Shown in pieces: positions 10,064 through 21,820 of a DNA stretch of 64,000 nucleotides; within the stretch, counting starts at the first letter, position 1; each line of letters begins with the position of its first letter. The notes beneath the pieces were generated by a model that saw nothing but the letters and a program-made list of their open reading frames with translations, did no database searches and was not told the origin of the DNA. This DNA is from Colwellia sp. (GTDB lineage: Bacteria > Pseudomonadota > Gammaproteobacteria > Enterobacterales > Alteromonadaceae): positions 6,216-70,215 of the forward strand of contig JAPYOP010000002.1 of NCBI GenBank assembly GCA_029938115.1, given 5' to 3'. Both the position numbers and the translations under genes were made by a program.

Positions 10064-11524
10064 TTACTTAACCTCTTCTTGTACAAGCAAAGGGTTATTT
10101 GACAAACTTCTCGCTATGGCACCTATATTTCCTGCGCCTTGAGTGATCACCATATCTTTATCTTGTAACTGAGCTGCAAGTAACTCCGGTAGCACATCAA
10201 CATCACTGACATATACGGGTTCAATTTGTCCGCGTTGACGGATAGAACGCGCTAAACTTTTACTATCTGCATTGGCAATAGGCGCTTCACCGGCTGCGTA
10301 AACATCGAGTAAGAACAAGCAGTCAACCATTGACAATACTTCAACAAAGTCTTCATATAAATCTCGCGTACGAGAATAACGATGTGGTTGAAATACCATA
10401 ACCAAGCGTTTATCAGGCCAGCCTGTACGCATGGCTATAATGGTCGCTTTTACTTCACTTGGGTGATGACCATAATCATCAACTAGCACCATATTTCCGA
10501 CATCCGTTGTTAAATCCGCTAGTTGCTCAAAACGACGACCAATGCCAGCAAATTCAGTTAATGCCTGACAAATAGCATCATCATCAATACCTTCATCTTT
10601 CGCCACGGCAACGCCCGCTAGTGCATTTAACACATTATGTTGCCCCGGTAAATTTACACTCATATCCAGTGGTGGCTGACCATCCACTTCTACAGTGAAA
10701 TAACTCACGCCACCATCTTGCTGATAATTAACGGCACGGATATCTGCATCTTCAGAGAAACCATATGTGATCACTTGACGACTAATGCGTGGTAATAATT
10801 CACGGACAACGGGATTATCGATACAAACCACGGCTAAACCATAAAAAGGTAAGTTATGTAAAAATTCGATATAGGTATCTTTAAGTTTTTCAAAATCACC
10901 TTGGTACGTTTCCATGTGATCTTTATCAATATTGGTGATTACTGAGACCATAGGCTGCAAATGTAAAAATGACGCGTCACTTTCATCCGCTTCAGCAACG
11001 AGATAACGGCTACTGCCTAAACGCGCATTTGTGCCCGCACTATTAAGTAAGCCGCCAATAACAAAAGTGGGATCTAATTTTCCTTGCGCAAAAATACTGG
11101 CAATTAAACTTGTGGTAGTAGTTTTACCGTGAGTACCCGCAATGGCAATGCCATGACGAAAACGCATCAGTTCTGCTAGCATTTCAGCTCGGCGAACTAC
11201 AGGGATACGTTGTTTTTTAGCCGCAACTAATTCTGGGTTATCTTGATTGATAGCAGTAGAGACTACAATAACACTTGCGCCAGTAATATTCTCACTGTCA
11301 TGACCAATAGTGATCTTAGCGCCTAACCCTATTAAGCGTTTAACTACTTGGTTTTCACCTATATCTGAGCCTGATATTTGATAACCTTCATTAAGTAGAA
11401 CCTCTGCAATACCGCCCATTCCTGCACCACCGATACCGACAAAATGGATACACTTCACGCGGCGCATTTCAGGTACGCTAGCTTTAGTTTTGTTCATTGC
11501 TCTTAGGCTCATATTATTACTCAT
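10064..11524 (-). CDS. murC: UDP-N-acetylmuramate-L-alanine ligase MurC
   Basis: MurC adds L-Ala to UDP-MurNAc, the first amino acid of the stem peptide. Visible are the Rossmann N terminus [17 protein letters not shown], the ATP-binding [16 protein letters not shown] and [13 protein letters not shown]. The open frame extends to an ATG at 11584, inside murG. I chose the ATG at 11524 (protein begins [14 protein letters not shown]), which starts 7 bases after the murG stop; the longer version would overlap murG by 53 bases. E. coli MurC has a similarly short lead before PEMRRV, so the ATG at 11497 is also possible. Confidence 0.96.
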   Translation of the reverse strand: MSNNMSLRAMNKTKASVPEMRRVKCIHFVGIGGAGMGGIAEVLLNEGYQISGSDIGENQVVKRLIGLGAKITIGHDSENITGASVIVVSTAINQDNPELVAAKKQRIPVVRRAEMLAELMRFRHGIAIAGTHGKTTTTSLIASIFAQGKLDPTFVIGGLLNSAGTNARLGSSRYLVAEADESDASFLHLQPMVSVITNIDKDHMETYQGDFEKLKDTYIEFLHNLPFYGLAVVCIDNPVVRELLPRISRQVITYGFSEDADIRAVNYQQDGGVSYFTVEVDGQPPLDMSVNLPGQHNVLNALAGVAVAKDEGIDDDAICQALTEFAGIGRRFEQLADLTTDVGNMVLVDDYGHHPSEVKATIIAMRTGWPDKRLVMVFQPHRYSRTRDLYEDFVEVLSMVDCLFLLDVYAAGEAPIANADSKSLARSIRQRGQIEPVYVSDVDVLPELLAAQLQDKDMVITQGAGNIGAIARSLSNNPLLVQEEVK

Positions 11525-11531
11525 ATTCAAT

Positions 11532-12668
11532 TTACGCCGCCACTTGTTGACAAAGTTGTGCAACTTTAAGTGTTGCATCAGCATCTGCAGCTGCGAAGGT
11601 CGCTTCGACCATATTCTTTAAAATTTGTGGTTCACTAAATAATTCATTTAATAATTTAGCGAGCACATCACTGCTTAACTCTTTTTGCTTAATTAGCGTT
11701 GCACCACCACGGGAAACTAAATATTGGGCATTTTTGGTTTGGTGATCATCAACGGCATGAGGCAAAGGGACAAATATCGCCGGCGTTGCCGCCATTGCTA
11801 ATTCAGATACTGTTAATGCCCCTGCTCGACAAATAACAACGTCTGCCCACTGGTAAGCACCTGCAATATCATCAATAAACTCAGTAACTCTAACTTGTTC
11901 ATCAGCTAAACTTTGTTGATTGTACGCCTCAATAACACCGTGTTGTTTACCTTTTCCGGTTTGATGCCAAATATTAAAAGGCAAATATTCATCGCTGTTA
12001 TTTGTTAATTTTATTAACTTTGCAAAACTTTCGGGCACTGTTTGATTTAAAACCTGCGCTCCTAAACTGCCACCTACCACTAAAATATTGTGACTTTTCT
12101 TTACTGTTTTTTCGTCATCACTTTCTTCAGTTGCTGCTCTACCGATACTCGCTCTTAATGGATTACCGACCACTTGCGCAGCAATATCACTTTCGAAAGC
12201 ATCAGGAAAAGCACAACAAATTTTTGTGGCAATTCGTGCCAGTAATCGGTTAGTTAATCCTGCTGCTGCATTTTGTTCATGAATTATTAAAGGTTTTTTC
12301 ATCAGCCATGCCGCCAAACCACCTGGTGCACTAGCATAGCCGCCCATACCTAATACTGCATCGGGTTTTGTTTTTCTAATAACCGCTAATGCTTGCAGTA
12401 AAGAGTTGACCAATTTAAATGGCAATTTCAACCAAGTTAATAAATTTTTATTACGCAAGCCACTGATGTTAATAAAAGAAATATCAAAACCATGCGCAGG
12501 AACAACCTCAGCTTCCATACGTTCTGCCGTGCCTAACCAGTGAATATTCCAACCTTCACTTTGTAATTTTTCAGCAACAGCCAGACCAGGGAAAATATGA
12601 CCTCCTGTCCCCCCCGCCATCACGAGTAGAGTTGGCGATTTACTTAAAAAACCATCACTTTTAGTCAT
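11532..12668 (-). CDS. murG: Undecaprenyl-PP-MurNAc-pentapeptide GlcNAc transferase MurG
   Basis: MurG converts lipid I to lipid II at the inner face of the cytoplasmic membrane. It is a GT-B fold enzyme of 378 residues. The family motifs are present: [19 protein letters not shown] at the N terminus, the G-loop-like [16 protein letters not shown], and the C-terminal [26 protein letters not shown] donor-binding region. The start overlaps the ftsW stop by 8 bases. Confidence 0.98.
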   Translation of the reverse strand: MTKSDGFLSKSPTLLVMAGGTGGHIFPGLAVAEKLQSEGWNIHWLGTAERMEAEVVPAHGFDISFINISGLRNKNLLTWLKLPFKLVNSLLQALAVIRKTKPDAVLGMGGYASAPGGLAAWLMKKPLIIHEQNAAAGLTNRLLARIATKICCAFPDAFESDIAAQVVGNPLRASIGRAATEESDDEKTVKKSHNILVVGGSLGAQVLNQTVPESFAKLIKLTNNSDEYLPFNIWHQTGKGKQHGVIEAYNQQSLADEQVRVTEFIDDIAGAYQWADVVICRAGALTVSELAMAATPAIFVPLPHAVDDHQTKNAQYLVSRGGATLIKQKELSSDVLAKLLNELFSEPQILKNMVEATFAAADADATLKVAQLCQQVAA

Positions 12669-13938
12669 TATCGCCCCCTACTTTTCGTATTTTTCTTTTG
12701 GACGATGTTGCTTGAATACTTTGCATACGCAGTTCGTGATCAATACGAATTAAAATAACGACAGCAAGGGTCATGATGATCATAGAGCTACCACCATAAC
12801 TGATTAATGGCATAGTTAAGCCTTTGGTAGGCACTATGCCTGCGCTAGCACCAACATTTACAGCTGCCTGAAAACACATCCAAATACCAATAGCGTAAGC
12901 AAAAAAACCTTCGAAAAACTTCTCTTTCGCTACAGCTTTTTTTCCTAACATGAGCGCTTTTATAACCAACACCATACTCAAAATTAAAATCACCGCAATA
13001 CCAATAAAACCGAACTCTTCGGCTAAAACAGCCATAACAAAATCAGTATGCGCTTCAGGTAGGTACTCTAATTTTTGAATACTGTTACCCAAACCTTGAC
13101 CAAAAACTTCACCTCGACCATAAGCCATTAATGATTGTGTTAATTGATAACCACTGCCAAAGGGGTCTTGCCACGGATCTAAAAAGCTCGTAATTCGACG
13201 CCATCGATAAGGTTCAAAAATGGCTAATAAAGACAGTAACAACACACCCACTGAAGCCAAGCTGATAAATTGCCATAGTTTAGCGCCTGCTAAAAACAAC
13301 AAACCAAAGGTGGTTACAAACATAACTATAATGGTGCCTAAATCAGGCTGTCTTAATAATAAGGCAGCCAATACACCAAAAACGACAAGCGGTTTCGCAA
13401 AACCTCGCCAATCTTCCATAACCTGATCTCGGCGACGAACCAAATATGCAGCAAGGTAACAAAAGAAAAATAGCTTCGCTGGCTCAGCAGCTTGCACGGT
13501 AATAGGTCCAACAACTATCCAGCGCGTAGAACCATTGACTGAACGGCCAATTAATAAAACCACAACGAGTAGAAATATGCCGAACATTAATAAATAACTG
13601 CTATTTTTTTGCCACCACGCCATCGGGATTTGTAAAACAACGCCGGCAAGACCTAAACTCAAAACAATGTAAATGGCATGGCGAATAACAAAGTGAAAGG
13701 GATTATTAAATAAGCGTTCAGCTACTGGCATAGATGAACTCGCTACCATAATTAAGCCCATCATATACATGACAATAGCTAACACGACAAAGGTACGATC
13801 AAATACAGCACCGTTTTGCGTTGCATTATTATCAAAAATATTTTCTGCACTATTGGTAATCGCTTGCCTAAGCACGGATAAAAAAGGCAACTTCATTTGC
13901 TGCTCAGTCTTTGGCTTTATGGCGATTGAAGCACTCAT
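12661..13938 (-). CDS. ftsW: SEDS peptidoglycan glycosyltransferase FtsW
   Basis: FtsW is the septal SEDS-family polymerase that works with FtsI. It is a polytopic membrane protein of 425 residues with about ten predicted membrane segments. The start [17 protein letters not shown] gives a cytoplasmic lead. Family features seen are [18 protein letters not shown], the [11 protein letters not shown] region with the conserved Asp, the [33 protein letters not shown] stretch (about residues 268-300), and the late motif [11 protein letters not shown]. The start codon overlaps the murD stop by one base. Confidence 0.97.
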   Translation of the reverse strand: MSASIAIKPKTEQQMKLPFLSVLRQAITNSAENIFDNNATQNGAVFDRTFVVLAIVMYMMGLIMVASSSMPVAERLFNNPFHFVIRHAIYIVLSLGLAGVVLQIPMAWWQKNSSYLLMFGIFLLVVVLLIGRSVNGSTRWIVVGPITVQAAEPAKLFFFCYLAAYLVRRRDQVMEDWRGFAKPLVVFGVLAALLLRQPDLGTIIVMFVTTFGLLFLAGAKLWQFISLASVGVLLLSLLAIFEPYRWRRITSFLDPWQDPFGSGYQLTQSLMAYGRGEVFGQGLGNSIQKLEYLPEAHTDFVMAVLAEEFGFIGIAVILILSMVLVIKALMLGKKAVAKEKFFEGFFAYAIGIWMCFQAAVNVGASAGIVPTKGLTMPLISYGGSSMIIMTLAVVILIRIDHELRMQSIQATSSKRKIRKVGGDND

Positions 13939-15380
13939 TAGCTCGCCTCCGCCAATTGTGCAACGGTGGTCATAAATTGCTCGCCACGGTCAGCAAAACT
14001 TTTAAACATATCCAAACTAGCGCAAGCAGGTGAAAGCAGTACAATATCGCCATCATTGGCGCTTGCTTTCGCAACTTGAACGGCTTTAATTAAATCGGTT
14101 ACTTTTTTGGTCGTTGTTACTAACTTTGCTAAATCAGCAATTTTGTCGCCATCTTTACCAAAAGTAATAACGCTACTAACATGTTCCGCCAGAGGTTTAG
14201 TCAACGGAGAAAAGTCAGCACCTTTACCATCACCACCGGCGATAAGAATCAAATGATTTGTTGGTGGCAAAGTTTGTGCTAAACCATTAATTGCCGCAAT
14301 AGTCGCACCAACGTTAGTCGCTTTAGAATCATTGATCCAAGTAATATTATCTTTACTAACAACTCGTTGACATCGATGTGCTAGGCCAGTGAAACTAGCT
14401 AAGCACTCAATCATTGCCGTTAACGACCAACCGGCACTGTAACCAAATGCTAACGCGGCTAAATAATTTAACGCGTTGTGCATGCCTGCTAGCGGTAATT
14501 GCTCTAAAGTAATTAAGGTTTGCTCACCAAAGGCTAAGTAAGTTTTGCCATCACGCTTTATGATGCCAAATTGATTTTCCTCTGGCCTATTACTGCCAAA
14601 AGAAAGGTTTGTTTGCGATTCATTCGGCGTCGCCGTTGCTGAGTCGTCACGGTTGGTGATTGCTAACTTACCTTGTTGATAAATACCTTGCTTGATTTTT
14701 TGATAATTGGTCATGCTTAAGTGACGATCAAGGTGATCATCACTTACATTTAATACGCTAGTTGCAATAGCCTGCATACTAGTTAACGTTTCTAATTGGA
14801 AGCTAGATAATTCTAGAATTAATAACTCAGGTAGACCCTTGTTTACAAAATTAGATACCTTTAGTTTCTCTTCGGTAAGAATGTCTAATACTGGCTGACC
14901 AATATTACCGCCCAATTGAGCATTAATACCTATATTTTTAGCTAAGTTGGCAAGTAGTGATACCACGGTAGACTTACCGTTAGAGCCTGTTAAGGCGATA
15001 ATATCAATAGCTTTGCCTTGCTCAGCAATACCACGTTCATTGTTAAGTTGGCAAAACAACTCAACATCACCCATAACACAACAATCATCGCTGATATGTT
15101 GAGCAATATCGTCCATAGCACTGTTGATACCGGGGCTAATTAAAATGATATCTGCTTTGCTAATAAGCTCACTATGCCAGCGACCTAAGTGCAAACTAGC
15201 CGTTCGAAAATCGTCGCTAAATTGCGCTTTAGTGTAATTAGCAGCAAAAGGATTTTCGCGTGAATCATTAACAGCAAAACACAAACCTTGAGCGCTAAGA
15301 TAGCGAGCACAGGACATGCCTGTGATGCCAGCGCCTAGTACTAGTATTTGTTTATGTTTAAGATCTGCTAACAATGTCAT
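13938..15380 (-). CDS. murD: UDP-MurNAc-L-Ala-D-Glu ligase MurD
   Basis: MurD adds D-Glu to UDP-MurNAc-L-Ala. It has 480 residues. The N-terminal [20 protein letters not shown], the ATP loop [17 protein letters not shown] (written here as [11 protein letters not shown]), the conserved [11 protein letters not shown] motif and [12 protein letters not shown] are all visible. The protein is somewhat longer than E. coli MurD (438), due to extra loop residues in the N-terminal and central domains. It sits between mraY (64-base gap) and ftsW. Confidence 0.97.
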   Translation of the reverse strand: MTLLADLKHKQILVLGAGITGMSCARYLSAQGLCFAVNDSRENPFAANYTKAQFSDDFRTASLHLGRWHSELISKADIILISPGINSAMDDIAQHISDDCCVMGDVELFCQLNNERGIAEQGKAIDIIALTGSNGKSTVVSLLANLAKNIGINAQLGGNIGQPVLDILTEEKLKVSNFVNKGLPELLILELSSFQLETLTSMQAIATSVLNVSDDHLDRHLSMTNYQKIKQGIYQQGKLAITNRDDSATATPNESQTNLSFGSNRPEENQFGIIKRDGKTYLAFGEQTLITLEQLPLAGMHNALNYLAALAFGYSAGWSLTAMIECLASFTGLAHRCQRVVSKDNITWINDSKATNVGATIAAINGLAQTLPPTNHLILIAGGDGKGADFSPLTKPLAEHVSSVITFGKDGDKIADLAKLVTTTKKVTDLIKAVQVAKASANDGDIVLLSPACASLDMFKSFADRGEQFMTTVAQLAEAS

Positions 15381-15444
15381 TTTTTATTTTTTCTCTATTT
15401 TCTCTTGCTGGTAACTAATCAATCGTTACTCGAATCTAAATTGT

Positions 15445-16524
15445 CTAACGAAGTTTCAACGTCGCTAAACCAATTAATACTAAAATTAATGAAATAATCC
15501 AAAAGCGCACTATCACTCTTGGCTCAGGCCAGCCCTTTAATTCGTAATGATGATGAATAGGCGCCATGCGGAAAATTCGTTGACCACGCATTTTATAAGA
15601 ACCTACTTGCAAAATTACCGATACCGTTTCCATAACGAAAACGCCGCCCATAATAAATAACACCAATTCTTGTCTTACCAAAACAGCTATAACACCTAAG
15701 GCAGCACCTAAGGATAATGAGCCAACATCACCCATAAACACTTGCGCTGGGTAGGTGTTAAACCATAAAAACCCAAGGCCTGCACCAACAATGGCGGTAC
15801 AAACAATAACCAGTTCAGAGGTCATAGCAATGTGGGGGATATTTAAATAACCCGCAAAATTTACGTTACCAGTAACATAAGCAAACAAGGCAAAAGCGCC
15901 GGCAACCATAATGGTTGGCACGATAGCTAAACCATCTAAACCATCCGTTAGGTTAACCGCATTACTCGTACCAACTATGACAAAGTAGGTCATGACAATA
16001 TAAAAAATGCCTAGCTGCGGCATAACATCTTTAATAAATGGGATAAGTAAAAAAGTTTGCTCTGGATGCGATATTTGATATAAAAATATTGCTGTCGATA
16101 AACCTGCAACGGTTTGCCAAAAGTACTTCCATTTAGCAATTAAGCCGTTTGAATCCTTTCGAATTACTTTACGGTAATCATCAACAAAGCCAATAATACC
16201 GAAGCTCACTACAACAAATAACACCACCCAAACATAGACGTTACTTAAATCTGCCCACAGTAAAATACTGACAACGATAGAAGCTAAAATAAGTATTCCG
16301 CCCATCGTTGGCGTGCCTGATTTGGACAAATGACTTTCAGGGCCATCTTCACGAATAGTTTGACCAATTTGCATTTTTTGCAAATAACGGATTAATTTTG
16401 GACCAAAATAAAGCGAGATAAATAACGCCGTCAAGGTACTGACAATAGCGCGAAGGGTTAAGTATGAAAATACATTAAACGCACTGTAGTATTGGGTTAA
16501 ATATTCCGCTAACCAATGTAACAT
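15445..16524 (-). CDS. mraY: Phospho-MurNAc-pentapeptide transferase MraY
   Basis: MraY is the integral membrane enzyme that makes lipid I from UDP-MurNAc-pentapeptide and undecaprenyl phosphate. The 359 residues fit the family (360 in E. coli), with about ten membrane segments. Active-site motifs are seen: [57 protein letters not shown], and [19 protein letters not shown]. The start codon overlaps the murF stop by one base. Confidence 0.98.
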   Translation of the reverse strand: MLHWLAEYLTQYYSAFNVFSYLTLRAIVSTLTALFISLYFGPKLIRYLQKMQIGQTIREDGPESHLSKSGTPTMGGILILASIVVSILLWADLSNVYVWVVLFVVVSFGIIGFVDDYRKVIRKDSNGLIAKWKYFWQTVAGLSTAIFLYQISHPEQTFLLIPFIKDVMPQLGIFYIVMTYFVIVGTSNAVNLTDGLDGLAIVPTIMVAGAFALFAYVTGNVNFAGYLNIPHIAMTSELVIVCTAIVGAGLGFLWFNTYPAQVFMGDVGSLSLGAALGVIAVLVRQELVLFIMGGVFVMETVSVILQVGSYKMRGQRIFRMAPIHHHYELKGWPEPRVIVRFWIISLILVLIGLATLKLR

Positions 16525-18047
16525 TAAGAATTGTCCTCAGGAGTATGGCAATTGTTTTTTTCAATGTGATTTGCGTGCCAACTAATTATATCTTCAACGA
16601 CATATTCCATATGAGCGCTACGTGAGCCTTTTACTAAAATATTTACATCTTGAGCAGTGTATTCTTGAGGTTGATTATTTTCATTCTCAAGTAAATTGAA
16701 TAAGTAATCATTAAGTGCATTTTTATCACTGAAGTGTTCACTTATTGCGTCATTTTTTCGAGCAAAAGCATCGCTAGTGTTTTGACTTAACACACCTAAA
16801 GTGAGCAAGACATTAATTCCCTGCTCTTTCGCATACTCTCCAACTTCTTGATGATAACTACGCGCATCACTACCCAATTCAGCCATATCACCCAGCACTA
16901 AAACTCGCTGCCCAGCATAATTTGCCAGTAAGGTAATAGCTGCTTTAATCGATTCAACATTGGCATTGTAGGTATCATCAATTAGTTTAATTTTGCTACT
17001 GGCACTGGTTTCACTTAAATGATGAATATTTAAACGACCTTTTACTGGTGCCATTTGCGCTAAACCTAACTTGATGTCATTTAGCGTGGCGCCACATTCA
17101 ATGGCGGCCGCTGCTGCTGCAACCGCATTGCACACATTATGCTTGCCCGGTACAGTTAATTGAATTTCACATTGACCTAGGGCACTTTGTAAATCGAAAC
17201 TCGCACAACCATTTTTATCTAAGACGACATTACTACTGTAGCAATCAGCATTTACAGGATTGAGGCAAGAAAAAGTGCGCACTTGTTTATCAGTTAAACG
17301 CCACTGCCATTTGCTGGTGTATTTTGTGTCTTTGTTATACAGCGCGACACCATCAGCGGATAATCCAGCAAAAATTTCACCCTTAGCACGAGCTACGCCA
17401 CATAAATCACCAAAACCTTCTAAATGCGCGGCGGCAATATTATTGATCATAGCCACATCAGGTTTTACTAGTTCTGTGGTATAGGCAATTTCACCAATGT
17501 GATTTGCGCCCATTTCAATTACGGCAAAATCATGATCATGCTCTAAACGTAATAACGTTAACGGCACACCAATATCATTATTAAAATTTCCATTCGTTGC
17601 TAACACTTTGCCCAAACGGGATAAAATAGCAGCGAGCATTTCTTTGACTGTGGTTTTACCACTACTACCGGTAATACCCACCGTTTTAGGCGACACCTGC
17701 TGTTTAACATATGCAGCAATTTTACCAAGGGCAATTCGGGTATCATCAACCAATATTTGCGCAACTTCATTGCTATCAATATTGGCAATTAGATGGTCGA
17801 CAATTAATACTTGGCAGCCTTTATCAACAACATGCTTAGCAAAACGATGGCCATCAAAGTTAGGGCCTTTTAACGCTAAAAAAGCATCCTGCTGTTTTTC
17901 TTCAATCTTATCTTGTGACACATCTTGTGACATTAGCGCACGAGAATCAGTAACTAGGTTATCTACACAGATAGACATCAGTGATTCATGGCAATTTAGC
18001 TGACCATTGGCTGCCATCGCAAGTGTTGTTAAATCAAAGCGGATCAT
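16524..18047 (-). CDS. murF: UDP-MurNAc-tripeptide-D-Ala-D-Ala ligase MurF
   Basis: MurF completes the UDP-MurNAc-pentapeptide by adding D-Ala-D-Ala. It has 507 residues; E. coli MurF has 452, so loops are extended. Motifs include the N-terminal TDSRALMS substrate loop, [20 protein letters not shown], the [14 protein letters not shown] motif, [19 protein letters not shown], and the [15 protein letters not shown] and [10 protein letters not shown] region. The start overlaps the murE stop by 4 bases (ATGA), so the two are translationally coupled. Confidence 0.98.
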   Translation of the reverse strand: MIRFDLTTLAMAANGQLNCHESLMSICVDNLVTDSRALMSQDVSQDKIEEKQQDAFLALKGPNFDGHRFAKHVVDKGCQVLIVDHLIANIDSNEVAQILVDDTRIALGKIAAYVKQQVSPKTVGITGSSGKTTVKEMLAAILSRLGKVLATNGNFNNDIGVPLTLLRLEHDHDFAVIEMGANHIGEIAYTTELVKPDVAMINNIAAAHLEGFGDLCGVARAKGEIFAGLSADGVALYNKDTKYTSKWQWRLTDKQVRTFSCLNPVNADCYSSNVVLDKNGCASFDLQSALGQCEIQLTVPGKHNVCNAVAAAAAAIECGATLNDIKLGLAQMAPVKGRLNIHHLSETSASSKIKLIDDTYNANVESIKAAITLLANYAGQRVLVLGDMAELGSDARSYHQEVGEYAKEQGINVLLTLGVLSQNTSDAFARKNDAISEHFSDKNALNDYLFNLLENENNQPQEYTAQDVNILVKGSRSAHMEYVVEDIISWHANHIEKNNCHTPEDNS

Positions 18048-19636
18048 ATTTCCTCACCCGCTAAAGTGTGTGTTTCAAAATTATCAAAAAAATTCTTCAC
18101 CACTTGGCGCTCGTTATAGTTGATCTTTTCTTTACCTAAAAGGATATAGTCTTCATGGCCTTTGCCGGCTAATAACACCACATCACCAGCTTGTGCTTTA
18201 GCTAAGGTTTCTAATACCGCTTGCTTTCTATTAACAATAACGGTTACTTGGCATTGTTCATTAAGCCCTGCAAGTACATCATCTATAATACTCATAGGTG
18301 CTTCAGTGCGTGGGTTATCATTAGTAACCACTAAAATGTCTGCATATTTTTGTGCAGCTTGCGCCATGAACGGTCGCTTACCTTTATCTCTGTCACCGCC
18401 ACAACCAAAAACAACATATAAGTTACCGTGACAATGTTGACGACAAGCCATCAAAGCTTTTTCTAGCGCGTCAGGAGTATGAGCATAATCAACCACGGCA
18501 GTTGGAGCAGTTGAACTTTTAGAACTAAAAGCCTCCATACGTCCTGAAATGGCTTTGGCGCTAACAATTTTTTCTGCAAGAGTAGTTAAAGAAAGCCCTT
18601 CAATTAATAACACCGCAATAACCGCGAGTAGGTTATCAATATTAAAATCGCCCAATAGAGGGCTGTGAATTTCAATATCGCCTAAATGGGTATTTAAGGT
18701 AAAATCGACACCTTGACCATGATGTTTGATATTGTCGCAACTGACAAATTGAACATTTTGGCGTACTAGGTTACTGCGACCATAAAGCCACAGCTTTTGC
18801 TGAGAAAAACTATCCTCTTTTGGCCAATTATCTAGCCAAAATCGTGCTTGAACATCATCACCATTTAATACTGAAAATTGTTTTTCGCTGTTGGTAAATA
18901 ATTGCCTTTTGGCGGCAGCATAATCAGCCATGGTGCCGTGATAATCTAAATGGTCACGACTTAAATTGGTAAACACCGCAATATCAAAAACATTGCCAGT
19001 TACTCTGCCTTGTTCAAGTGCATGGGATGATACTTCCATGGCAAGGTGAGTGACTTGTTGTTGACTAAAGACGGAAAACAACTGCACTAAATCGGTGGCA
19101 CTCGGCGTGGTGTTTTCTAACACCTGTAAATCATCGACCATGCCCGCACCATTCGTACCGATAATTGCGCAAGGCTTTTGACAACTTGTTAAAATTTGCC
19201 CAAGTAATTGACTGGTACTGGTTTTACCATTGGTACCCGTAATACCTATCATGGTCATACTTTTCTCAGGATACTGATAATAAGCACTGACAAGCGCAAA
19301 CAATTTTTTGTTTAATTGATAAAAACTGATCACAGCAACTTGTTCGTTAGTGAACGAAGTATTGCCATGCTCGCTTTCATTTTCACATTCAGATAGCACT
19401 AACTTTGCACCATTAACGATGGCCTTATCTATATACTGTCGGCCATCTTGTGCGTGACCAATAATGGCGCAGAAAATATCGCCTCTGCCACCTTCATTTG
19501 AAACATTACGACTATCATTGGTTAAGTCCCCTTTATAGCCGGTTAAACTTAAATTCTCGGAACAGTTAATAGAAAAATTACGTAGCACGTCGTTGATAAA
19601 CTGTGTCGCAGGCATTTCCATTGATGATTTAGACAT
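18044..19636 (-). CDS. murE: UDP-MurNAc-L-Ala-D-Glu-meso-DAP ligase MurE
   Basis: MurE adds meso-diaminopimelate to the stem peptide. Evidence is the ITGTNGKTSTSQLLGQIL loop, the FTNLSRDHLDYHGTMADYAAAK motif (about residues 223-245), and the diaminopimelate-specificity motif DNPRTEAP, which has the DNPR of DAP-type rather than lysine-type enzymes. The reading frame is open further upstream. I place the start at the second of two adjacent ATG codons, 6 bases after a strong Shine-Dalgarno AAGGAGG. The alternative ATG is at 19639. This start overlaps the ftsI stop by 8 bases. Confidence 0.96.
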   Translation of the reverse strand: MSKSSMEMPATQFINDVLRNFSINCSENLSLTGYKGDLTNDSRNVSNEGGRGDIFCAIIGHAQDGRQYIDKAIVNGAKLVLSECENESEHGNTSFTNEQVAVISFYQLNKKLFALVSAYYQYPEKSMTMIGITGTNGKTSTSQLLGQILTSCQKPCAIIGTNGAGMVDDLQVLENTTPSATDLVQLFSVFSQQQVTHLAMEVSSHALEQGRVTGNVFDIAVFTNLSRDHLDYHGTMADYAAAKRQLFTNSEKQFSVLNGDDVQARFWLDNWPKEDSFSQQKLWLYGRSNLVRQNVQFVSCDNIKHHGQGVDFTLNTHLGDIEIHSPLLGDFNIDNLLAVIAVLLIEGLSLTTLAEKIVSAKAISGRMEAFSSKSSTAPTAVVDYAHTPDALEKALMACRQHCHGNLYVVFGCGGDRDKGKRPFMAQAAQKYADILVVTNDNPRTEAPMSIIDDVLAGLNEQCQVTVIVNRKQAVLETLAKAQAGDVVLLAGKGHEDYILLGKEKINYNERQVVKNFFDNFETHTLAGEEI

Positions 19637-21404
19637 CATTAGCCTCCTTATCAACACTTAGTGATTTGTTTTTCTGCTTTTTATTCGCTAGTCGTAACTT
19701 GTTACTCGAAGCGAGTTTCCTGTTTGCATCAGGTGCTATATTTAGAACTCGCAGTGCACCTTTCATTACTCGAGAAAATACTGGCGCTGCTACTTCACCA
19801 CCATGATACAAATCACCACCGGGATCATTGATAACAACAACCACGACAACTTTTGGGTCTGAAATGGGCGCAACACCAGCAAACAAACCAACATAATCAT
19901 TGCCATAACCACCTGCCACAGCTTTAAACGAAGTTCCGGTTTTTCCGCCAACACGATAGCCTTCAACTTTAGCTTTTTGCACATGCTCATCTACTACCGT
20001 TTCAAGCATGGCCATTACAGCTTGAGAATGTTCGTTTGAAAAGACACGTTCGCCTTCTTTTTGCTCATTTTTGATAATTGATAACTCACGCTTAATACCG
20101 CCATTAGCTAACGTTGCATAAAAACGTGTTAGTTGCATCGGTGTAATCGCTAAGCCATAACCAAATGAAAGCGTTGCTAATTCAAACTTTGACCAACGCT
20201 GCCTGTCATGCATCATGCCAGAGCTTTCACCAATTAAATCTGTACCTGTGGTTTCAGCAAAGCCAGCATCAAAAAATTTATCAAGTAAAAAGTTTTTAGG
20301 TACAGAAAGTGCTAGTTTTGCCGTGCCCATATTTGATGAAGTAACTAGAATCTCTTCAATAGACAACTTACCGCGATTACGAGGATCGTTTACTCGCCGA
20401 CCACCTAAGCGCATCCAACCTGGGCTAGTATTTATAATAGTATTTTCTTTCGCGGAGCCAAACTCCAAAGCGGTAAGTGCGGCTAACGGCTTCATGGTTG
20501 AACCCGGCTCATAAATATCTGTTATGGCGCGATTTCTAAAACGATGAATGGCAGTATTACGGCGATTATTGGGGTTGTACGATGGGCTATTGGCCATCGC
20601 TAAAATTTCACCGGTATGAATATCAGCAACAACCACAGAGCCAGAGGTTGCTTTAAACGCTTGTACCGCACCTTTTAATTCTTTATAAGCAATGGCTTGA
20701 ATACGTTGATCAATGGTTAAGGTAATATCCTTCGCTGCTTGAGCTTCCTTTACCGAAATAATTTCAATCTTTCTGCCTTTCGCATCTTTTCTAAAACGCT
20801 TATTACCGCCTTTACCTGTTAAGAGTTGATCATAGACACGCTCAACACCTTCAATACCTTTATCATCTACATTGGTAAAACCAACAATATGAGCGCTAAT
20901 TTCGCCGGTGGGATAAAAGCGTTTTGACTCTTTACGTAGATGAATACCGGGGATTTTCAATTCACGAATATAATTTGCCATTGCCGGAGATATTTTACGC
21001 TCAAGATAAACAAAGCGCTTGCTCGGGTTCCGTACTACACGCGTGGTAAGTTTATTAACATTTTTACCTAAAACATCAGCAAGCGCTTGCCAATGTTCTG
21101 TCATAGCAAGCGCATTCTTATCCATGATGATTTTTGGATCAGCCCATACCGTTTCTACGGGCACGCTAATAGCGAGTTCATCACCATTTCTATCCACAAT
21201 TGAACCACGTTGTACGGTATTTGCCGCAACACGCATTGAGCGCATATCACCCTGTTTTTTCAGCATGTCGGGTTCAATTATTTGAATATAAGCACTGCGC
21301 GCTAGCAAGCCACCATAAATCAAGACAACAATGCCTATCACCACGTAATAACGCCATGCGGTTGTTGTTGGTTGGCTGCTGCGATTGCTTGCTTTTTTGT
21401 TCAT
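19629..21404 (-). CDS. ftsI: Septal peptidoglycan transpeptidase FtsI (PBP3)
   Basis: FtsI is the class B penicillin-binding protein that cross-links septal murein in the periplasm. It has 591 residues, with one N-terminal membrane anchor (about 18-40), the pedestal domain and the transpeptidase domain. The catalytic motifs are EPGSTMKPL (SxxK), TSSNMG (SxN) and VGGKTGTSFK (KTG). The C-terminal tail is basic (KLRLANKKQKNK). It follows ftsL with a 72-base gap. Confidence 0.98.
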   Translation of the reverse strand: MNKKASNRSSQPTTTAWRYYVVIGIVVLIYGGLLARSAYIQIIEPDMLKKQGDMRSMRVAANTVQRGSIVDRNGDELAISVPVETVWADPKIIMDKNALAMTEHWQALADVLGKNVNKLTTRVVRNPSKRFVYLERKISPAMANYIRELKIPGIHLRKESKRFYPTGEISAHIVGFTNVDDKGIEGVERVYDQLLTGKGGNKRFRKDAKGRKIEIISVKEAQAAKDITLTIDQRIQAIAYKELKGAVQAFKATSGSVVVADIHTGEILAMANSPSYNPNNRRNTAIHRFRNRAITDIYEPGSTMKPLAALTALEFGSAKENTIINTSPGWMRLGGRRVNDPRNRGKLSIEEILVTSSNMGTAKLALSVPKNFLLDKFFDAGFAETTGTDLIGESSGMMHDRQRWSKFELATLSFGYGLAITPMQLTRFYATLANGGIKRELSIIKNEQKEGERVFSNEHSQAVMAMLETVVDEHVQKAKVEGYRVGGKTGTSFKAVAGGYGNDYVGLFAGVAPISDPKVVVVVVINDPGGDLYHGGEVAAPVFSRVMKGALRVLNIAPDANRKLASSNKLRLANKKQKNKSLSVDKEANDV

Positions 21405-21476
21405 TTAGCTACTATGTATTTACCCTGTTAAAATCTAATACTCTGTGAGTACATTTATTATCTACTCGTAACTTAT

Positions 21477-21818
21477 TCATTCTAAAGTAATAATTATTTC
21501 TGAATTGGCATCCGGTCGCTTCATATCCAACATTTTTTTTGCTCTACTCTCGATAGCACTGTGTTCTGCTAAGCTATTTTGCTCTAACAGTAAATTTCGC
21601 CACTCAATATCTAATTCATCTCGCTGGGTGTATAACTGCTCTAGTTCGCTCGTTGTTTGCCTATTCATATGCGTGTAATAAATTACTGAAAACGCAGAAA
21701 CAACCACTAAAAATAATAAAACATAACTAACAAAATGCTGTAAAATATCTTGCCAAACATCGAGTACCAGAACTTGCTTAGATAACGGTTTACTTGATGT
21801 TATTCTCTGGTTTACCAC
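21477..21818 (-). CDS. ftsL: Cell division protein FtsL
   Basis: FtsL is a small bitopic divisome protein that forms a complex with FtsB and FtsQ and activates FtsWI. The 113 residues comprise a cytoplasmic lead, one membrane segment (about 32-50, YVLLFLVVVSAFSVIYY) and a periplasmic coiled-coil with the typical NRQTTSELEQLYTQRDELDIEWRNLLLEQ pattern. It sits between rsmH, whose stop lies 2 bases upstream, and ftsI. Sequence conservation in this family is low, so the assignment rests on topology, length and position. Confidence 0.95.
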   Translation of the reverse strand: MVNQRITSSKPLSKQVLVLDVWQDILQHFVSYVLLFLVVVSAFSVIYYTHMNRQTTSELEQLYTQRDELDIEWRNLLLEQNSLAEHSAIESRAKKMLDMKRPDANSEIIITLE

Positions 21819-21820
21819 AA

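Noticed and set aside
11525-11584. Longer N terminus of MurC starting inside murG
   Set aside because: It would overlap murG by 53 bases and add residues not found in MurC proteins. The ATG at 11524 fits the gene spacing better.
17608-18003. 131-codon plus-strand open frame within murF
   Set aside because: It lies wholly antisense to the conserved murF gene and shows no protein-family features.
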